Assembly: GCA_021773795.1 (NCBI GenBank)
Contig: JAJFJT010000003.1
Location: 233,137-297,136, forward strand
From: Gammaproteobacteria bacterium
GTDB lineage: Bacteria > Pseudomonadota > Gammaproteobacteria > HK1
DNA: 64,000 bases
Direction: 5' to 3'
Position numbers and translations under genes: made by a program. The notes below the pieces were generated by a model that was not told the origin of the DNA, did not search any database, and worked only from the letters and a program-made list of their open reading frames with translations. Numbering within the stretch: position 1 is the first letter of the stretch; each line of letters opens with the position of its first letter. This document shows positions 58,825 to 64,000 of the stretch, in pieces.

Positions 58825-59586
58825 CTAAACCGTAAACTCCAGGGTTGCGGCATCCAGGCCATCGAAAGATGCCACTGCCGTATCTCCGGGCTGGGCCGGG
58901 TTGATGCCTACATAGGAACCGGTGGTCACCACCTGACCTGCTTTCAACATCAGTCCGCGGGCCGCACAGTGGTTAGCCGCCCATACCAGCAGGCGCACCG
59001 GGTCACCGGCCTTGTTGCCACCCTGATGCTCGGCCACGACCTTGCCGCCAATGCTTAGCTTGACCGGCAATTGTGGGATATCCAGCCCCTGCCAGTCTTC
59101 GACAGCTGCGCCGTAAATGAAGGTGCCATTACTGTTGGTATCGGCCAGCTGCGACATTTTGTGGGCGGACATACCCTCGGTAAAACGGGAGTCGGCAATC
59201 TCGATAGCGGGGTGGGCACCAGCCACTGCCGAGAGCACGGCCTCACGGCTATATGGCGCGCCCTCCGGGGGCAGATCGTGGGCGAGGGTAAAGGCCACCT
59301 CTGCCTCGGTACCCAGAAGATGGAAATCTGTGGCGGGTAGCCTCGCGGGGCCGGTGTGAACGTAGCGGGCAAACAAGGGGGCGCAGATGGGCTCCGCATC
59401 AGCACCCGGCGCACCGATTTTCCAGCCTGCAATGGCGCCTTCAAGCGGCACCATGGCATCCTGAATCGCGTAGGCCTCTTCAATGGTCTCGGGTCGACAA
59501 TCATCAGGGAGTTCATCGACCAGCCGATGTTCGTGGCGTGCCTTGACCAATAGTTCTGCCGCCTTTCGTGCTGCCTTTGCATTCAC
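58825..59586 (-). CDS. 2-keto-4-pentenoate hydratase family protein (fumarylacetoacetate hydrolase superfamily)
   Basis: A 253-residue enzyme of the MhpD/DmpE/DmpH group, which hydrates 2-hydroxypenta-2,4-dienoate or decarboxylates 4-oxalocrotonate in meta-cleavage pathways. Landmarks are GWKIGA (about residues 53-58), EAEVAFTLAHDLPP (about 94-107) with metal-binding acidic residues, the AIEIADSRF segment (about 127-135), and GQVVTTGSYVGINPAQPGDT near the C-terminus. No other meta-cleavage genes are adjacent, so its substrate here is uncertain. It lies 22 bases downstream in sequence from the apt pseudogene start region and is on the same strand; the MFS gene is upstream of it. Confidence 0.8.
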   Translation of the reverse strand: MNAKAARKAAELLVKARHEHRLVDELPDDCRPETIEEAYAIQDAMVPLEGAIAGWKIGAPGADAEPICAPLFARYVHTGPARLPATDFHLLGTEAEVAFTLAHDLPPEGAPYSREAVLSAVAGAHPAIEIADSRFTEGMSAHKMSQLADTNSNGTFIYGAAVEDWQGLDIPQLPVKLSIGGKVVAEHQGGNKAGDPVRLLVWAANHCAARGLMLKAGQVVTTGSYVGINPAQPGDTAVASFDGLDAATLEFTV

Positions 59587-59682
59587 AATTCAATACTCCT
59601 GGAAATATAGGGGGGTAGGGTAGTAGCTACCAATTCACAACGATTCATATTTTCCCACAACCGGGCCTGGAAGATCGGAGGC

Positions 59683-60891
59683 CTATTTGGCTATCACCGG
59701 CTTGGCGCTTAGCCCGCCAGCATCCCGTGGCAGCCATAGTGCCAGTAGCGTCGCAGCCAGTGCCAGAGCGGCAAGGCTCGAAAATACCCAGTAGAAATCT
59801 CCGGTGCGAGCTACTACCAGGGCCAAAAACTGTACGGCCACCGGACCAGCGCCAAAGGTCAGCACAAATTTCATACCGAAAGCCAGGCCTTGCCGGTGAC
59901 TCGGGGCATAGCGCGCAAGCAACATATTCTCCACCGGCAGCGCACCTGCACCGACCATCACCATCATCGCGGCCACCAGCATAAAGGGTAAACCCGTCAG
60001 CCCCGCCGCCAGCCACAGCAGTGGAGCTTGTGCCAGATAAACGCCCACGTAGACCCATTTGAGTGCAAACCGATCTGCCAGATAACCCCCGATGAGCTGA
60101 GCGAAACCTGCCAGTGCATAGATCGTCGCCACCAGCGCGCCAATGCCTGATAAGCCCTCTCCGGCAATGCCCTCGTGTCGGATCTCCAGTACCTTGGGCA
60201 GCGCTCCCTGGATGGATTGATAAATAAGGCCCGCGGCAAACATGCTGAACAGCAAGATGGCAAAAACACGCAGTTGATCACGGCGGCTATGCCTGGATTT
60301 CTCGGCCGCAGCAGTACCATCACGCTGAATCCTGCCAGCCCACAGGCAAAGCAGCATGATTATTCCCGTGAGCAGTGAAACCAGGCCCGGAATGATAAAA
60401 GCCGCACGCCATCCCGAGAGATCAATCAGTGCTCCGGCCACCAAGGCCGCTCCGGCAACACCCAAAGAGCCAAAAATGCCATTGAAGGCAAGCAGTTGCC
60501 CCTGTCGGCCTTCCCGCGCAACACGTACCAGCCAGGGTATACCCACAGGATGATAAATGGCCGCAAATACCCCGATTCCGCCCAAGCTCAGCATGAGCAT
60601 GCGTGGGCCTTCGGCAAACCCCGCTAACACCGAGGAAGCACCCAGACCAAGAAAAAAGGCAACCATCATGATGGGGGCACCAATGCGATCGCTTAGCCAG
60701 CCAGCGGGCAGGGCCACCAGTCCGACCATCAATGCCCCGAGGGTCCATAACTCGATGAGTTCGTGGTAGGGCAGGGACCAGACATCCTCAAGGGAGAGGA
60801 CGATGACGAAGTAAAAAGCGGTAAACAGGTGGACGTAGAAATGCCCGAGACAGGAAAAGGTCAGTGAGAGGCGCGAGCCGTTGTTGCTCAT
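59683..60891 (-). CDS. Major facilitator superfamily transporter
   Basis: A 402-residue membrane protein with twelve predicted membrane segments. The MFS signature between segments 2 and 3 is visible as AGWLSDRIGAPIMM (about residues 63-76), with its counterpart in the second half GGYLADRFALKW (about 260-271). The N-terminal and C-terminal six-helix halves are separated by a polar loop (RIQRDGTAAAEKSRHSRRD, about 185-203). The substrate cannot be assigned. It lies 96 bases upstream of the hydratase on the same strand, so they may share a transcript. Confidence 0.87.
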   Translation of the reverse strand: MSNNGSRLSLTFSCLGHFYVHLFTAFYFVIVLSLEDVWSLPYHELIELWTLGALMVGLVALPAGWLSDRIGAPIMMVAFFLGLGASSVLAGFAEGPRMLMLSLGGIGVFAAIYHPVGIPWLVRVAREGRQGQLLAFNGIFGSLGVAGAALVAGALIDLSGWRAAFIIPGLVSLLTGIIMLLCLWAGRIQRDGTAAAEKSRHSRRDQLRVFAILLFSMFAAGLIYQSIQGALPKVLEIRHEGIAGEGLSGIGALVATIYALAGFAQLIGGYLADRFALKWVYVGVYLAQAPLLWLAAGLTGLPFMLVAAMMVMVGAGALPVENMLLARYAPSHRQGLAFGMKFVLTFGAGPVAVQFLALVVARTGDFYWVFSSLAALALAATLLALWLPRDAGGLSAKPVIAK

Positions 60892-61133
60892 GGGGGGCTC
60901 CGGCGAGGGGACGGGCAGGGCGGCTATCTTAGCGCCGGGACCCGGTCAGGGCCATGCCCACTATTCTTCACAGCACTTGGGCGGCTTCCATTCCTGTATC
61001 AACCGTTTGCCGTCAGCAATTGACCCAGGGGTCTGATCTTAAGGACACGGGAACCTATGACCAGATAAATACTAAAATTCATATAGATAAGATTAGATAT
61101 TAGCTCTATCTATATAATTAATAACAATTAACT
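60892..61133. other. Intergenic region, AT-rich on its right half
   Basis: These 242 bases lie upstream of the MFS gene and downstream of the HD-GYP gene. The right half (about 61060-61133) is markedly AT-rich (TATCTATATAATTAATAAC). GACCC-AGG-GGTC at about 61022-61034 is a small palindrome. No gene or clear promoter is seen. Confidence 0.4.
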
Positions 61134-62504
61134 TTAGAGTATAAAGTGTCGAGACACCACTTCATTCATATCCCTTTCCACACCCTCATCATCCCGACCT
61201 GCATATTTCTCATAAAGTTCAGCAGCCACTTCCTGGAAGGTATCAAGCAGCGCTGAGTCAAAATGATTGCCCCGCGAATCCTCTAGGATTGCCATCGTTT
61301 TTTCCAGGCTAAAGGCCTTTTTGTAGGGTCGCACCGAGGTGAGCGCATCAAAGACATCAACGATTGCGAAAATTCGTGCGGAAAGGGGAATATCGCTGCC
61401 ACTCAAGCCTTGGGGGTAGCCACTGCCATCGACCTTCTCGTGATGGCCATGCACCACGTCCAGCGCGTCACGCAACCATGGAGAATTGGCAACGATATCA
61501 ACCCCATGCTGCACATGGGTCTTCATAATCTCGAATTCCTCTACATCCAGCCTACCCGGTTTGAGCAAAATGAGGTCGCTGATGCCAATCTTGCCCACAT
61601 CATGCAGGAAAGCGCCCTTGATCAGGGAACGGATAGCGTTTGTATCCAGACCAACAAGCTCAGCGAGCTTTACCGAATACAGAACCACTCGGTAATTATG
61701 CTGATGGGTGTCGCTGTCGCGCTTGGCAATACTGCTACCCAACACTTCCAGGCTGTGGAGGTTTGCAGTAAGCAATTCGTGGGAGGAGCGCAAAATTCGG
61801 CGGTGCATCCGGATAATGAGTGGGTAAAGAAAAAAGGTGGTTACCAGCACGCTAATAATCACAAAAGTAACAATGGCGAACACGGATTTTTTTATCTCCG
61901 ACACCATATTTGGATCGGCGCGATAGATGCCCTCGAAATAGCCGATAAGCCGGCCATCAGGCACTGTCATGGGCAGTAGCACACGCATATAGACCTGTCC
62001 GTAAATGAGTAACTTCTTGTAAACAAATGAATTGTCGTTGGGGAAGGCATGTCCGTAGCGGTCAAAAATGGCGCCGATGGCCGTTAGCCCCGAATGTGAC
62101 AATTCAGCGACTTTTTTCCGGTAAGGACTATGGATCTCCGACAGAATGAAATTTCCCCCGGAAAAGTCGCGCCGACTGTCTATGAACGTCTTTAATTGCG
62201 ACTCGATTAGCTGTTTGTCCGGTTTCGATTTGCTCAACTCACCGGATACCAATGCCGCAATCAACACTGATTCATGGCGAGCTGACCCAACCAACAGCTC
62301 ATCCATTTGCTCTAGCTGATAAAAAAGAGCTGCGCCGCCAAGGCCTAAGGAAAGGAGAATTGCCGCGAGACTAAAGCGAATTAACAGGGTTTTGCGTAGC
62401 CGGTAAATATCGGAAAAGGCTAATAACTGACGTATGCGTTGAATAACACCCAAGGTAGGTGATTCCGACAGCGGGGCAATGGAGAAGACGGAACGTTGCT
62501 GCAT
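61134..62504 (-). CDS. Membrane-bound HD-GYP domain protein (probable c-di-GMP phosphodiesterase)
   Basis: HD-GYP domains hydrolyse cyclic di-GMP. The 456-residue protein has an N-terminal membrane segment (about residues 43-62), a periplasmic sensor region (about 63-205) without a recognised domain, and a second membrane segment (about 207-230). The HD-GYP domain follows at about 255-430. The catalytic H301-D302 is in FLHDVGKIGI and the G362-Y-P364 motif is in VDGSGYPQGLSG, so the metal-binding set looks intact. It is therefore likely to sense something outside the cytoplasm. It is the last chromosomal gene before the dif-like site. The PilZ protein at 39204 could be a receptor in the same signalling system. 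Confidence 0.92.
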   Translation of the reverse strand: MQQRSVFSIAPLSESPTLGVIQRIRQLLAFSDIYRLRKTLLIRFSLAAILLSLGLGGAALFYQLEQMDELLVGSARHESVLIAALVSGELSKSKPDKQLIESQLKTFIDSRRDFSGGNFILSEIHSPYRKKVAELSHSGLTAIGAIFDRYGHAFPNDNSFVYKKLLIYGQVYMRVLLPMTVPDGRLIGYFEGIYRADPNMVSEIKKSVFAIVTFVIISVLVTTFFLYPLIIRMHRRILRSSHELLTANLHSLEVLGSSIAKRDSDTHQHNYRVVLYSVKLAELVGLDTNAIRSLIKGAFLHDVGKIGISDLILLKPGRLDVEEFEIMKTHVQHGVDIVANSPWLRDALDVVHGHHEKVDGSGYPQGLSGSDIPLSARIFAIVDVFDALTSVRPYKKAFSLEKTMAILEDSRGNHFDSALLDTFQEVAAELYEKYAGRDDEGVERDMNEVVSRHFIL

Positions 62505-62805
62505 GCTAGGTTTTAATAAGGTCCAAACATAGGGCTTACCGGAAAGTATGGAGCTGGTTATTTCTCAAAGCCTATATCGGCATAGAAAAACAATCCTTTA
62601 AGGATTTATGCCAAGTCGGCAGGGTGGTCAAATTGCCCATAAAGCCATCTCGTAGCATTTGGCTTGTCAGGCTCACAGCACAGCGCTTTCGGCCTGATTG
62701 GGGCCGTTATCATAGTGCGCATAATGTATATTATGTCAAATAGACCGGCGCAGGCTGGCACGGAATCTGCTCGACTTTCTCCCGGTTTGACAAGGAGAAA
62801 GAACA
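62505..62805. other. Junction region carrying the dif-like site
   Basis: These 301 bases separate the HD-GYP gene from the phage-type HTH gene. They contain the dif-like site (62714-62741). To its right a 64-base leader includes the AAGGAG ribosome binding site of the HTH gene. No other feature is recognised. Confidence 0.6.
62714..62741 (+). other. dif: XerCD dif-like recombination site (probable chromosomal dif / prophage attachment site)
   Basis: The 28 bases divide into a XerC-side arm AGTGCGCATAA, a central region TGTATA and a XerD-side arm TTATGTCAAAT. E. coli dif has GGTGCGCATAA, TGTATA and TTATGTTAAAT, so only the first base and one base of the XerD arm differ. The gammaproteobacterial dif is strongly conserved and such a match by chance is very unlikely. 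On its left is ordinary chromosome; on its right are phage-type genes. It is therefore either the chromosomal dif with an element inserted beside it, or one of two sites flanking a prophage. Confidence 0.92.
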
Positions 62806-63276
62806 ATGAACAAGGAAATATCAGCGACGGCGCTACGCCATGCCCGCTTGACTGCGGGGATCTCGATTGACGATGCAGCCGGGTACTGTGGCAAACATCG
62901 CACCACCTGGGCACGCATGGAGGCCGGGGCCTCGCGGGTTTGCCAGGTATGCTACCGACTCATGGAGATATTGGGCGGGATGATGCCCTGGGACGGCTGG
63001 AGCGGCTGGGAAATACGGGGGGGCACGTTGTATCAGCCCGGCACCTTTAGCCGCGGGCTATTGCCTGGGCACCTGGTCGCGGTGGATTGGACCAGGGAAC
63101 TGGTCAGGGAGTTGGGAAAAGACGTGGCGCAGCTCCGTGGGGAGCTGCAGCGAGAAACGGCCCCGCAGCGGGACCAGCAAAAAAGCCGGATATTGGCCAT
63201 GCCAACGTACCGGCCCCGGCGAGATGTCGCCTCTCAGGGCAATCTGAGCCCTCGAATTTCGGCGATTTGTGCCTAG
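62806..63276 (+). CDS. Phage-type helix-turn-helix protein
   Basis: A 156-residue protein. Residues 1-50 form a helix-turn-helix of the Cro/C1-like kind (ALRHARLTAGISIDDAAGYCG, KHRTTWARMEAG). They are followed by a conserved-looking segment with MPWDGWSGWEIRGGTLYQP (about 64-82) that recalls the DUF3653 class of phage proteins, and a coiled C-terminus (VRELGKDVAQLRGELQ). AAGGAG lies 8 or so bases before the ATG. It is probably a regulator of the element that starts at the dif site. Its last 4 bases overlap the end of the opposing 42-codon gene. The DUF3653 link is from memory and needs a profile search. Confidence 0.65.
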   Translation: MNKEISATALRHARLTAGISIDDAAGYCGKHRTTWARMEAGASRVCQVCYRLMEILGGMMPWDGWSGWEIRGGTLYQPGTFSRGLLPGHLVAVDWTRELVRELGKDVAQLRGELQRETAPQRDQQKSRILAMPTYRPRRDVASQGNLSPRISAICA

Positions 63277-63401
63277 CGGCGGCGGGTGCGCCTTTTCTTG
63301 GTGACTTTGGTGCGCCTGCCGTTGCAGCACTGCTTGTATCCCTTTTTGAATCGACCTGAGGCAGTGCGCCCCGTGCGTGCTGTCTTTCTTTTTCGTGCCA
63401 T
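63273..63401 (-). CDS. Small Arg/Lys-rich protein (42 residues), possible nucleic-acid-binding virion protein
   Basis: The ATG at 63401 begins MARKRKTARTGRTASGRF and the frame ends KKRRTRRRR-like in a run of basic residues; about 20 of 42 residues are Arg or Lys, and there is one CC pair. AAGGAG lies 8 bases upstream, inside the last codons of the preceding 60-codon gene, and only 2 bases separate that stop from this ATG. The gene is therefore probably translated by coupling. Such composition fits DNA-condensing proteins of small or tailless phages, but no family is recognised. It is the last gene of the minus-strand phage cassette. Confidence 0.7.
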   Translation of the reverse strand: MARKRKTARTGRTASGRFKKGYKQCCNGRRTKVTKKRRTRRR

Positions 63402-63403
63402 GC

Positions 63404-63586
63404 TTAACACTCCTTCGGGTAATGCTGGGTGATATGCGCCCGGAAATCACTGCCGAGCACGTCCACATCCCGGCGCAAATATTTGACCTCAACGCGGATG
63501 GCGGCATAGGCCGCGATCCCTGTCACCGCCCCGGTGATAATCCCCGTAACGACTGCGCTGATAATTGCCAGCCAGAAATCCATCAC
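63404..63586 (-). CDS. Small single-pass membrane protein of the phage cassette
   Basis: A protein of 60 residues (59 if it starts at the ATG at 63583 rather than the GTG at 63586). An N-terminal membrane segment covers about residues 5-30 (WLAIISAVVTGIITGAVTGIAAY, landmark), followed by a charged tail VEVKYLRRDVDVLGSDF. Its start overlaps the stop of the holin-like gene, and its end carries the ribosome binding site of the 42-codon gene. It could be a second holin/antiholin, a small coat-like protein or a Rz-type factor; nothing in the sequence decides. Confidence 0.65.
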   Translation of the reverse strand: MMDFWLAIISAVVTGIITGAVTGIAAYAAIRVEVKYLRRDVDVLGSDFRAHITQHYPKEC

Positions 63587-63972
63587 TTAGCCCGCCCCCG
63601 ATCTTTTTCCCAGCTACGCATCACCCCAAGCCCTAGCAGCGCCAGCACCAATTCAGAGATCACATCCGTTGGCAGCGTTGGCCCTGGCTCCCCGGTCAGC
63701 CATTGCAACCAGGGATTGATCAGAAACGTATTGGCCAGGCCCACCCCGCAAACCCACAAAATGAATGGCCTGGCACCTGCCACGAAGATGGTCCGGTGCT
63801 GGGCCTCAATCTGATTGATTGCCGCCTGGAGTTTCCCCGGCTCCTGTCTGAGACGTTCCATCACCGCATCGGCCTGGGCTTTTTCCTCGCCCGAAGTATG
63901 CAGCTCGTCTATCACCCCGCCGATGGCCGTCACGGCATCGGTAACGGGCTTGCCCAGCAGCCAGTTGAGCAT
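63583..63972 (-). CDS. Holin-like protein of the three-transmembrane (GTA/phage 3TM) type
   Basis: A 129-residue protein. The soluble N-terminal part has a helical region with KAQADAVMERLRQEPGKLQAAINQIEAQHRTIF. It is followed by VAGARPFILWVCGVGLANTFL (about residues 68-88) and a second hydrophobic stretch DVISELVLALLGLGVMRSWEK at the end. The order of a coil, the H-R-x-x-F-V-A-G-x-R-P motif and the membrane segments is that of the 3TM holins of gene-transfer agents and phages. Holins open the inner membrane for lysis. Its ATG overlaps the stop of a further gene that enters from the right edge of the window. Confidence 0.65.
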   Translation of the reverse strand: MLNWLLGKPVTDAVTAIGGVIDELHTSGEEKAQADAVMERLRQEPGKLQAAINQIEAQHRTIFVAGARPFILWVCGVGLANTFLINPWLQWLTGEPGPTLPTDVISELVLALLGLGVMRSWEKDRGRAK

Positions 63973-64000
63973 CAGGACACTTCCCGCAGTTGATCCACCA
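63972..64000 (-). CDS. 3' end of a further phage gene (cut by window end)
   Basis: Reading leftward from the edge, eight codons VDQLREVS precede a TGA at 63974-63972 that overlaps the ATG of the holin-like gene by one base (TGATG). This tight coupling, and GGGAAG as ribosome binding site inside these codons, suggest that it is a real gene of the same cassette. Its product cannot be named from eight residues. Confidence 0.5.

Overview
The window is a stretch of chromosome from a free-living gammaproteobacterium, most likely a deep-branching Chromatiales-type or sulfur-oxidiser-like lineage. Three conserved gene orders support this: rpoE-rseA-rseB-mucD-lepA-lepB-DUF4845-rnc-era-recO-pdxJ; uvrY-uvrC-pgsA-tRNA(Gly-Cys-Leu); and trxB-GNAT-aat-bpt-infA next to ftsK-lolA-rarA-serS. 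Species cannot be named from sequence reading alone. Almost all of the window is dense core genome on both strands. Mobile or palindromic repeats sit between genes, and a prophage edge lies at the right end.

Layout. 1-1.5 kb: 3' part of parC. 1.6-2.9 kb: DUF1015 gene. 2.9-5.8 kb: the complete EF-P module (epmB divergent from efp-epmA). 5.8-7.3 kb: nadB. 7.6-17.8 kb: envelope-stress sigma operon (rpoE, rseA, rseB, mucD), then lepA-lepB-DUF4845-rnc-era-recO-pdxJ. 17.9-32.8 kb: glycogen/alpha-glucan locus (glgP, glgA, glgB, glgC, a GH57 enzyme, malQ, pgi), interrupted by a DUF457 membrane hydrolase and purU. 32.8-33.7 kb: spermidine-synthase-like protein. 33.8-39.6 kb: beta-oxidation operon (thiolase, fused 3-hydroxyacyl-CoA dehydrogenase/enoyl-CoA hydratase, acyl-CoA dehydrogenase) followed by a PilZ protein. 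39.6-42.5 kb: two EamA transporters and a PPP-family phosphatase. 42.6-46.4 kb: infA, bpt, aat, a GNAT protein and trxB. 46.6-52.8 kb: ftsK-lolA-rarA-serS and a beta-carbonic anhydrase. 52.9-58.3 kb: BI-1 family protein, tRNA-Ser, cyclophilin, uvrY, uvrC, pgsA and three tRNAs. 58.3-62.5 kb: a decayed apt pseudogene, a hydratase, an MFS transporter and an HD-GYP protein. 62.5-64 kb: a near-perfect XerCD dif site abutting phage-type genes.

The most interesting signals lie between genes. (i) A dif-like site (26 of 28 bases as in E. coli dif) is followed at once by a phage-type HTH gene and an opposing cassette of holin-like, small membrane and 42-residue Arg/Lys-rich proteins. This suggests a prophage that integrates at dif using host XerCD. 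(ii) The rpoE Shine-Dalgarno lies inside a perfect 8-bp hairpin that touches the AUG, which looks like an RNA thermometer or translational switch. (iii) A ~140-bp element with inverted ends occurs twice, in the same orientation and 40-42 bp upstream of two translation-factor genes (efp and lepA). Its internal hairpin shows a compensatory base-pair change. (iv) apt carries a frameshift and an internal deletion removing the PRPP loop. (v) At least three other short repeat families sit in promoters or at stop codons, including one that brackets DUF4845 and supplies the ribosome binding site of pgi.

Functionally, glgC, glgA and glgB make glycogen, while glgP, GH57 and malQ degrade or remodel it toward pgi. 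EpmA and EpmB modify Lys34 of EF-P. RseA and RseB hold sigma-E, and MucD is the periplasmic protease of the same response. FtsK is the DNA pump that activates XerCD at dif, and dif lies about 14 kb from its gene here.
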